Positions 1 to 7,596 of a stretch of 36,120 nucleotides of DNA are shown one piece after another. The number at the start of each line of letters is the position of its first letter. The stretch's first letter is position 1. The notes beneath the pieces are model-generated. The model was not told the DNA's origin, ran no database searches, and was given only the letters and a program-made list of their open reading frames with translations. The stretch comes from Pseudomonadota bacterium (GTDB taxonomy: Bacteria > Myxococcota_A > Bradymonadia > Bradymonadales > GCA-2716585). The position numbers and the translations under genes were made by a program. Location of the stretch: contig SYOX01000166.1 in the NCBI GenBank assembly GCA_005804885.1, positions 1 through 36,120 on the forward strand, read 5' to 3'.

Positions 1-793
1 CGTTGACCATGCACCCGATGTTGCCGTCGAGCTTGATGAAGGACAGATCGTACTTGTGGGCCTCGGTCTCCGCGGCGTCCTCCTCGCTCAGATCCCGCAG
101 CTCGGTCAGGGTCTTGTGGCGGTAGAGCGCGTGGGAGTCGTAGTTGAGCTTGGCGTCCAGCGCGATGATGTCCCCCGAGCCGGTCAACACCAGCGGGTTG
201 ATCTCGGCCAGCGCGCCATCGTACTGCGTAAACACCTTGTAGAGGCCGGCGGCGAAGCTCCCGAACTCGCGCACCTGACCGCCGCTCAGGCCCAGGGCGA
301 AGCCGAGCTTCCGGCTCTGGTAGTCCATCAGCCCGACGGCAGGGTCGATGGCGACCTTGACGATCTTCTCCGGCGTCTCCTCGGCGACCTTCTCGATCTC
401 CACGCCGCCCTCGGTCGAAGCCATGAAGGTGATCCGGCTCGTGGCCCGATCGACGACCACGCCCAGGTAGAACTCCTTGGCGATGTCCACCCCCTCCTCG
501 ATGTAGAGGCGGTTGACCACCTTGCCCTCCGGCCCGGTCTGGTGCGTCACCAGCGTCGCGCCCAGCAAGGCCTCGGCGTGCGCCCGCACCTCCGCGATCG
601 ATCGGGCCAGCTTCACCCCGCCGGCCTTGCCTCGCCCGCCGGCGTGGATCTGCGCCTTGACGACCCAGATCGACCCGCCGAGGGACTCGGCCGCCGCGAC
701 GGCCTCCTCGACCGAGAACGCGGCGACGCCCCGAGGCACCTTGACCCCGTTGGCCCGGAGGAGTTCCTTGGCCTGATACTCGTGGATGTTCAT
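1..793 (-). CDS. sucC: Succinyl-CoA synthetase (ADP-forming) beta subunit, 3' end outside window
   Basis: The beta subunit of succinyl-CoA synthetase makes ATP or GTP while converting succinyl-CoA to succinate in the TCA cycle, in the cytoplasm with SucD. The reverse strand reads from ATG at 793 and stays open to base 1, giving 264 codons of a family usually near 390 residues, so the C-terminal ligase domain is missing. The N-terminus starts [12 protein letters not shown], the standard SucC opening, and is followed by [18 protein letters not shown], the glycine-rich ATP-grasp segment. Further on come [19 protein letters not shown] and [14 protein letters not shown], both diagnostic of the family. 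sucD would normally lie just beyond the left edge (inference). The ribosome binding site is weak. Identification is secure from the sequence. Confidence 0.96.
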   Translation of the reverse strand, partial: MNIHEYQAKELLRANGVKVPRGVAAFSVEEAVAAAESLGGSIWVVKAQIHAGGRGKAGGVKLARSIAEVRAHAEALLGATLVTHQTGPEGKVVNRLYIEEGVDIAKEFYLGVVVDRATSRITFMASTEGGVEIEKVAEETPEKIVKVAIDPAVGLMDYQSRKLGFALGLSGGQVREFGSFAAGLYKVFTQYDGALAEINPLVLTGSGDIIALDAKLNYDSHALYRHKTLTELRDLSEEDAAETEAHKYDLSFIKLDGNIGCMVN

Positions 794-828
794 GAAGCCC
801 CCATCTGGCTCTGGTGTGCGATCCACCC

Positions 829-845
829 CGGGGAGGCTCTCCCCG
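829..845 (-). promoter_or_regulatory. Small hairpin in the sucC leader
   Basis: A 7-bp perfect stem (CGGGGAG/CTCCCCG) with a 3-nt loop lies 36-52 nt upstream of the sucC start codon. It would be in the 5' leader if the promoter proposed at 871-899 is used. No known riboswitch or T-tract is visible, so its role is unknown. Confidence 0.3.
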
Positions 846-870
846 AGGTGACGCTTGAAATTGGTGAAGC

Positions 871-899
871 GAACTAGCAAATCGCGCCGCCCCGGTCAA
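871..899 (-). promoter_or_regulatory. Candidate sigma70-type promoter for sucC
   Basis: On the reverse strand TTGACC (899-894) is followed after 17 nt by TAGTTC (876-871). The -35 box matches 5 of 6 consensus bases, but the -10 box only 2 of 6. It points at sucC, leaving a leader of about 70 nt. Its layout resembles the candidates at 3039, 4307, 18677 and 25469. Confidence 0.3.
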
Positions 900-1052
900 G
901 CAAGCCCCGCCGTTCATGCAGACGCTCTGCAACGTCGCGGTCTTGCCTCACGCCGTCCTGGGCCAGGACCGAGCCAGCCTCCCCCGACATTTTGGGCAAC
1001 GCCAGCCCCGGATCCGTCGTCCTTGGCGCTTCGATCCTCGATCTGGAGGGAC

Positions 1053-2018
1053 CTACCGGGCCTTGAGCCAGCCTTCGAGCGCGTCCTTGTCCATCTCGAA
1101 GGTCATCCTGCCCAGGTCCTCCAGGGCGTGGGCGGCGCCCTTGAGGTGCTCGCGCTCGGTCGGGCTCAAGCTCCGACCCAGCGAGCGCTCCCACATCAAC
1201 AGGACAAGATGAACCCCCTCCGCCCGCCCTTGCTCAAGACCCCGCTCAAGACCCTGCTCAAGACCCTGCTCAAGACCCTTCTGGCGGGCCTCAGCTTCGA
1301 GGCCCGGGATGTGGTTGGCCTCATCGCGCAGCCTCTTGTCGATCATGAAGGTCAGATAGCGCAACGCGTCGTCCTGGCTCATGTGGGCCAGCTTCTGCTC
1401 GGCCTTGCCGATGGGGCCGCTGAGGTTCTGAGCCTGGTTGTGCGTCATGGTGTGTCCGTTCTTGATGAAGTACAGCCACTTGTCTTCGTCGCTCTCCAAC
1501 TCTTCGAGGGCGAGGTTGAAGCTGGGCAACTCAAGGATGTGCAGGGAGAGGTGGTCCGTCAATCGACGGCCATGGAGGTCGTCGGTGATGTGGAAGCTGT
1601 GGTGAAAGCCGTCGCCTGAGCCGGTCGACAAGGTCCAGTCCAACAAGTGAATGCCGATGGTCGGCTTCAACTCGGTGTAGAGGTGGCCCTGCTTGAGCTG
1701 GGCGGCGAAGAGTCTGGCCCAATAATAGAGGATCCGCTCGGGGTAGCCGGCCTTGCGCGAGAGCTGAACCTCGACGTTGTACTGGCGGCCGCGCTCGTCG
1801 GTGGCGCAAAGATCCAGCACGGGCGTCTTGTTGTCGGCAAACTGGCCGGGCAGGCGAGTCGGCGCGATCTCCAGGGAGACCATCGGGAGCTGGTGGCTGG
1901 CCAGCAGGGCGTTGAGCAGGCTCAAGAGGAGATCCGGATCGTGCCTGTCGCCGAAGAGGCCCAGGAAGACGACGTCGTACTTGGGTTCAAGTTTGGATTT
2001 GAGGGTGATCGATGTCAT
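1053..2018 (-). CDS. Rpn/PDDEXK-family nuclease (transposase-like)
   Basis: This 321-residue protein resembles the Rpn family of recombination-promoting nucleases (PD-(D/E)XK fold, often annotated as putative transposases), which cut DNA. The N-terminal core carries KYDVVFLGLFGD, then LDLCATDERGRQYNVEVQ, which fits the D-x(n)-ExQ active-site pattern of this superfamily, and then YYWARLFAAQLKQG. A charged helical tail follows, with EQGL units near residues 247-262 encoded by a 12-bp DNA tandem repeat. Repeated EQG-type tails are common in this family. The ATG start at 2018 has AGGTAG a few bases upstream. It stands alone, with no terminal inverted repeats seen around it, so it is probably a resident nuclease rather than an active mobile element (inference). 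Confidence 0.85.
   Translation of the reverse strand: MTSITLKSKLEPKYDVVFLGLFGDRHDPDLLLSLLNALLASHQLPMVSLEIAPTRLPGQFADNKTPVLDLCATDERGRQYNVEVQLSRKAGYPERILYYWARLFAAQLKQGHLYTELKPTIGIHLLDWTLSTGSGDGFHHSFHITDDLHGRRLTDHLSLHILELPSFNLALEELESDEDKWLYFIKNGHTMTHNQAQNLSGPIGKAEQKLAHMSQDDALRYLTFMIDKRLRDEANHIPGLEAEARQKGLEQGLEQGLERGLEQGRAEGVHLVLLMWERSLGRSLSPTEREHLKGAAHALEDLGRMTFEMDKDALEGWLKAR
1231..1278 (-). repeat. 12-bp tandem repeat, four copies, inside the Rpn-like gene
   Basis: Four consecutive 12-bp units read TGCTCAAGACCC on the plus strand (1231-1242, 1243-1254, 1255-1266, 1267-1278); the second has C instead of T at its first base. On the coding strand they encode EQGL/ERGL. Because the unit is a multiple of three, copy-number change would lengthen or shorten the tail without breaking the frame. 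Confidence 0.95.
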
Positions 2019-2212
2019 GCTCTACCTGTACGTTTGTTGCGCGCGCCATTCCTTCTCCCTCGCCCTGAACGTCTTTGCAAGTGTTTTCTGGCGGGCACGA
2101 GCGCGAGCTTCTGGGCCGGTCGAGGACTTTTCAGGCACCGCCGCGTGATTAACCTGCACAGTCGCCCGAGGAGGGCAGCGGGATGCTGGCCCATCTTCGA
2201 CAAGACCTTCAC

Positions 2213-2234
2213 CGGCCGCGACAGGTCGCGGCCG
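2213..2234. promoter_or_regulatory. Perfect 22-bp inverted repeat upstream of RDD gene
   Basis: CGGCCGCGAC and GTCGCGGCCG form two perfect 10-bp arms separated by AG. The site ends 10 bp before the ATG at 2245 and lies in the 226-bp gap between the divergent Rpn-like and RDD genes. It could be an operator or a hairpin near the RDD ribosome binding site; the sequence alone does not decide. Confidence 0.5.
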
Positions 2235-2244
2235 TTGCCCCGAG

Positions 2245-3018
2245 ATGGAGCCCATGAACAGGCGCCCGAGCCGGACCTCAGCCAAGATCATCCTTTCGAG
2301 CGGCCTCCAGGGCCATGACCTGGTCGCGGAGCGCGGCCAGCGCCACCCTTCGGGGATCATCCCCTCAAGGCGCCTCAAGCGGATCGGGGCCTTCGCGCTC
2401 GACGGCCTGATGCTGCCCTTCTTCCTGATCTTCACGCCCTTCGGGTGGTTCCTGGCCGCCTTCGTCTACTTGAGCCTCAACAACAACATCTTCGGTCGGG
2501 GCCGCTCGCTGGGTCGGGCCGCGCTGGGCCAGCGCTTGATGACCGAGGATGGCCAGGAGGCCCCCCACTGGATGATCGTGGCCCGCAATGCCGTCCGCTT
2601 CGGGCTCTGGATGGCCGTGATCCCCTTCTTCGTCGACCTGCTGCTGCTGCTCTTCGGCGACGGCCGCCTGCTGGCCGACAGAGCGCTGGGCACGCGCGTG
2701 GTCGAGGACCCCGAGCGCGTCGCGCGCGATCGCCAGTTGGGCGCCAGGCGCGAGCAGCTCGGCGTGCGCGCGGCCGAGCGTCCTCGGTGGGACGATCGCC
2801 ACGATCAGGGCGAGCTGGAGACGATCGCCGGCGATCTGGCCTTCGGCCAGGGCGGTCGGGATCAAGGCGATGCCGAGCTGGCCGAGTTTGAGCGCCGCCT
2901 GCGCGGCGACGCCCGGCACGGGGAGGCCGATCCCTTCCTGGCCGAGCTGGCTCGCGGCCCAGAGCCCGCGCAGGCCGTCGTCGAGCGCCACCACGAGGTC
3001 GTCGAGGGTCGGCGCTGA
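2245..3018 (+). CDS. RDD-family membrane protein with long hydrophilic tail
   Basis: RDD proteins are small integral membrane proteins named for conserved Arg-Asp-Asp residues; some act in ion or solute transport, but most have no assigned role. Residues about 41-150 fit the family: SRRLKRIGAFALDGLML holds the first Arg and Asp, followed by a hydrophobic segment (LPFFLIFTPFGWFLAAFVYL), then SLGRAALGQRLM, a second hydrophobic segment near 115-135 and LADRALGTRVV. The last roughly 105 residues are strongly charged, without membrane segments, and not recognised. The ATG at 2245 is used here; ATG at 2254 is an alternative and neither has a strong ribosome binding site. An inverted repeat lies just upstream. 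The family call is fairly safe, the function unknown. Confidence 0.75.
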   Translation: MEPMNRRPSRTSAKIILSSGLQGHDLVAERGQRHPSGIIPSRRLKRIGAFALDGLMLPFFLIFTPFGWFLAAFVYLSLNNNIFGRGRSLGRAALGQRLMTEDGQEAPHWMIVARNAVRFGLWMAVIPFFVDLLLLLFGDGRLLADRALGTRVVEDPERVARDRQLGARREQLGVRAAERPRWDDRHDQGELETIAGDLAFGQGGRDQGDAELAEFERRLRGDARHGEADPFLAELARGPEPAQAVVERHHEVVEGRR

Positions 3019-3038
3019 TCGCCGCACGCCGCCGAGCC

Positions 3039-3068
3039 TTGCCGCCGAGGCCCTGCTTGCCCTAGACT
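3039..3068 (+). promoter_or_regulatory. Candidate promoter for the GyrA-CTD-like gene
   Basis: TTGCCG (3039-3044) is separated by 18 nt from TAGACT (3063-3068), matching 4/6 consensus bases at -10. Transcription would start about 40 nt before the ATG at 3114. Spacing and -10 style agree with the candidates at 18677 and 25469. Confidence 0.4.
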
Positions 3069-3113
3069 CCGCCCTCGTCAGGTGAACTTCATCCCAAGGG
3101 CGGCAGGCGGACC

Positions 3114-4310
3114 ATGAGCGACAAAGCCGAGATCGTCTCGCGCATCATCCAGATCATCCAGGAGACGGAGGGGGATCTGGACAACGATCGCCTCGTCAAC
3201 CTCGACCCCCTGATCTTCAAGATCGCCCGCAGCGCCTTCGGGAGCTGGGAGGACGCGCTGGTGGCGGCGCTGGTGCAGGCCTGCAAGGGCAGCCGGCGCC
3301 ACAAGGTCACCGTCGACGCGGTCGTGGCCGAGGAGCGCCACGCCCGCGAGCGACAGGAGGGCTGGGACGCGCAGATCGTCGTCTGCGACGCCGATGGGGT
3401 GATCTTCACGCTCTCCGGCGCCGAGCTCAAGGTGGCCGAGTCTGGCCCGATCTCGCCGGCCATCTTCGCCCCGAGGGGGGTCGCCTCGGCGGTTCGCTGT
3501 CTGCTGGTCAACCCCGAGGAGGACGCTCTGGCGGTGCTCTCGGACAAGGGGGCGCTCTACCCGGTCGACAGCCGCGTGATCACGCCCTCGACAGGCCCGA
3601 CCCGGCGCCCGGCCGACATGACGGCCATGGCCAGCGACGAGCGCGCCGCGGCGATCCTGTGCCAGAAGGCGCTGCGGCGAGGGTCCCGCTTCATCCACGT
3701 CACCACCCAGGGGCGTATCAAGGCCAGCGCGGTCAAGGACCTGGGCCGCGTCCTGCTGCGCGAGGGCGTCCAGGCGCTGTTGCTGGCCGAGGGCGACGCG
3801 GTGCTGGCCGCCTTCGCGCACACCGAGGCGCAGACGGCGATCTTCTGCGCCAACGCCGCCGGCAATGGCATCCACTTCGAGAGCAAGGAGGTCCGCTCGA
3901 TGGGGCTGCGCGCCCAGGGCGTCAAGGCGATGGAGCTGGGCGACTTCGACGCCGTCGTCGGCGCCGTGCCCGTCCGTGGCCACGAGCAGCTCCTGGTGCT
4001 GGCCGCCAGCGGCGCCGGCAAGCGCGTGCCGCTGAGCCAGTTCCGCATCCAGGGTCGCGCCGGCCAGGGCATGATCTTGATGCGCCCCGAGGCCCGCGGC
4101 GACGAGATCGCCGCGCTCGTCTCCCTGGAGAGCCTCGACGACGACGTGCTGATCTGGACCGAGGGCGGGCGCCTGGCCCGCGTCGCCTCTGGCGCCTTCC
4201 CCCTGCTCGATCGCTCCTCCCGCGGACAGGCCGTGCTCACCCTGCCCGACGGAGACAGGATCTCTGGGGCCTGCCGGATGCCCGGCGCCGGCCCGGCCAG
4301 CGCGCCTTGA
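3114..4310 (+). CDS. Stand-alone DNA gyrase A C-terminal (beta-pinwheel) domain protein
   Basis: The GyrA C-terminal domain is a six-bladed beta-pinwheel that wraps DNA around gyrase. Here about 320 residues (roughly 80-395) resemble that domain with no topoisomerase core: IHVTTQGRIKASAVKD, the long blade ending in VRSMGLRAQGVKAMELGD, LLVLAASGAGKRVPLSQF with RIQGRAGQGMI, then WTEGGRLARV and SSRGQAVLTLPDGDRI. Six blade-like units can be counted. The segment RIQGRAGQGMI resembles the GyrA-box region but is degenerate. Residues 1-75 contain FGSWEDALVAAL, like the helical repeats found next to HNH/homing endonucleases and likely to bind DNA. ATG 3114 has AGGCGG just upstream. The protein probably binds or bends DNA (inference); no gyrase subunit is nearby. 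Confidence 0.8.
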   Translation: MSDKAEIVSRIIQIIQETEGDLDNDRLVNLDPLIFKIARSAFGSWEDALVAALVQACKGSRRHKVTVDAVVAEERHARERQEGWDAQIVVCDADGVIFTLSGAELKVAESGPISPAIFAPRGVASAVRCLLVNPEEDALAVLSDKGALYPVDSRVITPSTGPTRRPADMTAMASDERAAAILCQKALRRGSRFIHVTTQGRIKASAVKDLGRVLLREGVQALLLAEGDAVLAAFAHTEAQTAIFCANAAGNGIHFESKEVRSMGLRAQGVKAMELGDFDAVVGAVPVRGHEQLLVLAASGAGKRVPLSQFRIQGRAGQGMILMRPEARGDEIAALVSLESLDDDVLIWTEGGRLARVASGAFPLLDRSSRGQAVLTLPDGDRISGACRMPGAGPASAP

Positions 4311-4335
4311 CAGGGATCGGGGGTCGTTGTAAAGA
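4307..4335 (+). promoter_or_regulatory. Candidate promoter of the TRAP transporter operon
   Basis: A perfect -35 box TTGACA (4307-4312) overlaps the stop codon of the preceding gene. TAAAGA lies 17 nt downstream (4330-4335), and an alternative TGTAAA lies 15 nt downstream. The TAtT start codon is at 4399, giving a leader of about 55 nt. Confidence 0.5.
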
Positions 4336-4398
4336 CCGGCATCAACAGGCCGATGAACCCATGAACCGACACGCATGACTTTACGAAAGGTGGGAACT

Positions 4399-5349
4399 GT
4401 GAAGCAGGTATTGACAATCTCCTTTTTCATGATGGTGGCCATGCTGCTGGCCTCGGGTTGCGCCACGTCGCGCGACTCGGCGCTCTCGCAGACCGACGAG
4501 CAGCTTCTGGCCGGCAAGGCCCAGGGTGATTTCCTGAACGCGATCGCCGAGGGCGACGCGCTGTGGGCCGAGCGCATCGATCAGGGCAAGCTGGAGGGGG
4601 CGATCGGCAAGTGGGAGGCGGCCGTGGAGATCTCGGCCGAGGGGATGTCGCAGGAGGATCGGCGCAAGGCCCTCTACGAGACCTTCGTCAAGCTCACGCG
4701 GGCCTATTACTTCCTGGCCGACGCGCACCAGCGCATGTCGGGAGACTCGGCCGAGGACGACGCGCTCAAGGAGAAGATGAAGGTGACCTTCAACAAGGGC
4801 GTCACCAACGCCGAGAAGGCCATGGCGATCTACTCGCCCGAGTTTGGCAAGGCGATCCGCCACGACACGCCCTGGCCCGAGGCCATCAAGCTGCTGGACA
4901 AGGGCGCCGTGCCGGCGCTCTACTGGTACGCGACCAACATGGGCAAGTGGGCGCTGCTCGAAGGCATCGCCACGATCCTGAGCCACAAGGACAACATCAA
5001 GGCGATCATGGATCAGGTCGAGGCCCAGGACCCGACCTTCTTCTACGGCGGCTCCTACCGCTACTTCGGGGCCTACTATGCCAAGCTGCCCTCCTTCGCC
5101 GGCCGCGACATGGACAAGAGCAAGCTCTACTTCGACAAGTCCATCGCCGACTCGCCCAATTATCTGGCCACCCACGTCCTCTACGCCGAGCTCTACGCCA
5201 CCGGCGTCGAGGACAAGGCGGCCTTCAAGGCGACGCTCGAGGAGGTCGTGGCCTTTGACCTGAGCAAGGCCCCCGAGGTCGAGCCCGAGAACGCCTTTGA
5301 GCAGAAGAAGGCCCGCGAGCTGCTGTCCAAGATCGACGATCTCTTCTGA
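4399..5349 (+). CDS. TRAP transporter-associated TPR lipoprotein (TAtT family)
   Basis: TAtT proteins are periplasmic lipoproteins built of TPR-like helices. They pair with the DctP-type binding protein in TPR-associated TRAP transporters; the best studied are the Treponema pallidum TatT/TatP proteins. The 316-residue product begins with a lipoprotein signal peptide ending in LASGC (Cys at residue 21). Family features include the helix-rich middle and the run FFYGGSYRYFGAYYAKLPSF, followed by PNYLATHVLYAELYA near the C-terminus. The GTG at 4399 is chosen because GGTGG lies 5 nt before it and the signal peptide then starts directly; an in-frame ATG at 4375 would only add eight residues. It is the first gene of a four-gene transporter operon. 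The substrate is unknown. Confidence 0.9.
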   Translation: MKQVLTISFFMMVAMLLASGCATSRDSALSQTDEQLLAGKAQGDFLNAIAEGDALWAERIDQGKLEGAIGKWEAAVEISAEGMSQEDRRKALYETFVKLTRAYYFLADAHQRMSGDSAEDDALKEKMKVTFNKGVTNAEKAMAIYSPEFGKAIRHDTPWPEAIKLLDKGAVPALYWYATNMGKWALLEGIATILSHKDNIKAIMDQVEAQDPTFFYGGSYRYFGAYYAKLPSFAGRDMDKSKLYFDKSIADSPNYLATHVLYAELYATGVEDKAAFKATLEEVVAFDLSKAPEVEPENAFEQKKARELLSKIDDLF

Positions 5350-5362
5350 GGGTCTTGTTGTC

Positions 5363-5376
5363 CTGTCTTCGGACAG
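5363..5376 (+). promoter_or_regulatory. UUCG tetraloop hairpin after the TAtT gene
   Basis: CTGTC-TTCG-GACAG forms a short stem closed by the very stable UUCG loop, 13 nt after the TAtT stop. No T-tract follows, so it is more likely an mRNA-stabilising or processing hairpin than a full terminator (inference). Confidence 0.4.
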
Positions 5377-5516
5377 AGGCTGCCCTGTTGAAATATTAAG
5401 CCAGGCCGAGAGTCTCTTGTCTGATGGCGGCGCCAATGTTGATGAAGGTCGCCGCCCGAGAACCCCGACGCGGGCGCCTTGAGTCGACCGCGCAAAAGCC
5501 CAGGAGTGCTCCAATC

Positions 5517-6533
5517 ATGCCTACCCCACGTCTCTCCCTCGCCGCCGCGCTCGTCGCCCTGGTGACGCTCGGCCTCCTGTCGCTCGGCCACCCCACCTCG
5601 GCCCAGGCCGAGGAGTACAGCCTGACCTTCCGCTCCGTGGCGCCCGAGGGGACGCCCTGGGCCGACCAGCTCAACCGCCTCAAGAAGCAATGGGAGAAGG
5701 AGTCCGGCGGCCGCCTCAAGGTCAAGGTCATCCTCGGCCGCGGCAACGAGACGGCGCTGGTGCGCCAGTGCAAGGCCGGCGAGATCCAGGCCGTCGGCGT
5801 GTCCACCTCGGCCATGCTCGACGACGCGCCCGAGATGGGCGTCTTTGAGCTGCCCTTCCTCTTCAAGGACTACGCCCAGGCCGACAACGTCATCGACAAC
5901 GTCCTCTTCGCCTCGGTCGAGAAGCTCCTGCAGGACTACGGCTTCCAGCTCTTCATCTTCAGCGAGAACGGCTTCCGGAACTACGCCGCCAAGGGCAAGT
6001 TCGTCAAGACCCCCGCGGATCTGGCCACCCTCAAGATGCGCTCGCAGGAGAACTGGATTCACATGGAGACCTACCGCGCGCTCGGGGGCAACCCCGTGAG
6101 CGTCTCGGTGGCCGAGGTCCTCACCAGCCTGTCCACGGGTCAGACCGACGGCTTTGACAACACCGCGCTCTTCGCCTTCGCGGCCTCCTGGTACACCAAG
6201 ATCGATCACTGGACGATCAGCGACCACATCTACCAGCCGGCCGCGATCGTCTTCAACAAGGCGTGGTTCGACGGCTTGCCCGACGACATCAAGAAGATGC
6301 TGCTGTCCGGGCGCAAGACCGAGACGGTCAACGGCCGGGCCGCGATCCGCAAGCTCGCCCCGGCGCTGCTCAAGAACCTCGAAGGCAAGGGCGTCAAGAT
6401 GTACAAGCTGACCGACGCCGAGAAGGAGGCCTTCCGGACCAAGACCAAGAGCGTCCACGCCCAGTTCCGCACCAAGAAGGGCTGCGCCAAGTGCGGCAAG
6501 ATCCTCGATCTCGTCGAGAAGAACATCAAGTGA
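5517..6533 (+). CDS. dctP: TRAP transporter substrate-binding protein, DctP family
   Basis: DctP-type proteins capture a solute, usually a carboxylate, in the periplasm and deliver it to the DctQM permease. The 338-residue product starts at ATG 5517 (AGGAG 10 nt upstream) with a Sec signal peptide ending near SAQAEE. The mature part shows family landmarks: FRSVAPEGTPWADQLN at the start, IFSENGFRNYAAKG, and LKMRSQENWIHMETYRALGG, whose Arg is the usual carboxylate-contacting residue. STGQTDGFDN and YQPAAIVFNKAWFDGLP follow. Unusually, the C-terminus carries CAKC (KKGCAKCGKILDL), a Cys pair not typical of the family. It lies 167 bp after the TAtT gene and before dctQ. Substrate not predictable. 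Confidence 0.95.
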   Translation: MPTPRLSLAAALVALVTLGLLSLGHPTSAQAEEYSLTFRSVAPEGTPWADQLNRLKKQWEKESGGRLKVKVILGRGNETALVRQCKAGEIQAVGVSTSAMLDDAPEMGVFELPFLFKDYAQADNVIDNVLFASVEKLLQDYGFQLFIFSENGFRNYAAKGKFVKTPADLATLKMRSQENWIHMETYRALGGNPVSVSVAEVLTSLSTGQTDGFDNTALFAFAASWYTKIDHWTISDHIYQPAAIVFNKAWFDGLPDDIKKMLLSGRKTETVNGRAAIRKLAPALLKNLEGKGVKMYKLTDAEKEAFRTKTKSVHAQFRTKKGCAKCGKILDLVEKNIK

Positions 6534-6542
6534 CCCCCGGGC

Positions 6543-6579
6543 GAGCTTCGGCCAGGGCGACCGCGCTGGCCGGAGGCTC
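6543..6579 (+). promoter_or_regulatory. Intercistronic hairpin between dctP and dctQ
   Basis: GAGCTTCGGCCAG (6543-6555) pairs with CTGGCCGGAGGCTC (6566-6579), with one bulge and wobble pairs and a 10-nt loop. It sits between the binding-protein gene and the permease genes. There it could stabilise the upstream mRNA or cause partial termination, so that more DctP than permease is made (inference). Confidence 0.5.
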
Positions 6580-6612
6580 CCCCCCGGCGCTCCCCGATCA
6601 CGAGGCTGAACC

Positions 6613-7596
6613 ATGGCAGAGGCCAACGGCGCGGTGGAGATCCGGTCCCCCGGCCCTCGCATCGACTATCAAGGCCCGCTGGGCACCTTCGGCTGGACGA
6701 TGGCGTGGCTGGACTACGCCGTCTACAACGTCGAGAAGGCCCTGGCCGTCGCCGCGCTCGCGGTGATGATCGTCATCGAGTTCATCTACATCCTCTTTGA
6801 GAACGGCGTGAGCATGAAGATCAACTTCATGCGGTGGGTCGCAGGCGAGGGGCCGCTCCCCTACCGGCTGCTCGTCATCCTGGGCTTCGTGTCGGTCTTG
6901 ATGGGGGCGGTCGTCAACCACTCCAGGCTCGGCCGAACGTCCGACGGCAGCCCCAGGCCGCTGGGCGTGCGCCTTGGGGCCACGGCGCTGGTCGTGGCGG
7001 CCGTCTTTGGCGTCGGGTCGCTGTCGGTGTTTCTCGAGAAGTCCTCGACCTTCTACCTGATCCTGACCTGCCTCATCATGGGGCCGGTGGTGGGCTACTT
7101 CTTCAAGCAGGGCAAGAAGATCACGGCCGGCTGTCTCGGGGCCCTTACCCTGGTGCTCCTTTGGTTGTCGGCCAACGTCCCCGATGGCTACTCGTGGGCC
7201 GACAAGCGCTCGCTCTTCTTGCTGGTGTGGATGGGCTTCCTGGGGGCGTCGATGACGACGAAGCAGAAGGCCCACATCAAGCTCGACATCGCCCGGAAGT
7301 TCTGCCCTCCCAAGGTTCTGCCCTGGTTCAACGCCTTGAGCGACCTGATCGTGGCCAGCTTCACGCTCCTGCTGCTCTACCTGAGCTACCTGTACATGTT
7401 CAAGGAGGGCAGCGGGCGGTGGTGGGCGAACACCCTGGAGGGCGAGATCCCGGACTGGCTCGGGGTCATGGCCATCCCGCTGGCGCTGTTGAGCATCTCG
7501 GCGCGCTTCCTGGCCAGCGCCGTCCTGTCCGTCATCTCGCCGGCCCCGGCTTCGGGTGAGGGCGACGCGCCCCAGGGCGAGGAGGTGAGCTCATGA
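6613..7596 (+). CDS. dctQ: TRAP transporter small permease DctQ, oversized
   Basis: DctQ is the four-helix small membrane subunit of TRAP transporters, normally about 150-200 residues. This one has 327. The first DctQ helix (about 36-62, VEKALAVAALAVMIVIEFIY) and the later helices (FLGASMTTKQKAHIKLD followed by SDLIVASFTLLLLYLSYLYM, then GVMAIPLALLSISARFL) are recognisable. Between them lies an inserted segment of about 130 residues with roughly four extra hydrophobic stretches (near 80-95, 115-130, 140-155 and 165-185). The gene follows dctP by 79 bp and overlaps dctM by 4 bp (ATGA at 7593), implying translational coupling. The insertion is clearly visible; its role is unknown. Confidence 0.85.
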   Translation: MAEANGAVEIRSPGPRIDYQGPLGTFGWTMAWLDYAVYNVEKALAVAALAVMIVIEFIYILFENGVSMKINFMRWVAGEGPLPYRLLVILGFVSVLMGAVVNHSRLGRTSDGSPRPLGVRLGATALVVAAVFGVGSLSVFLEKSSTFYLILTCLIMGPVVGYFFKQGKKITAGCLGALTLVLLWLSANVPDGYSWADKRSLFLLVWMGFLGASMTTKQKAHIKLDIARKFCPPKVLPWFNALSDLIVASFTLLLLYLSYLYMFKEGSGRWWANTLEGEIPDWLGVMAIPLALLSISARFLASAVLSVISPAPASGEGDAPQGEEVSS

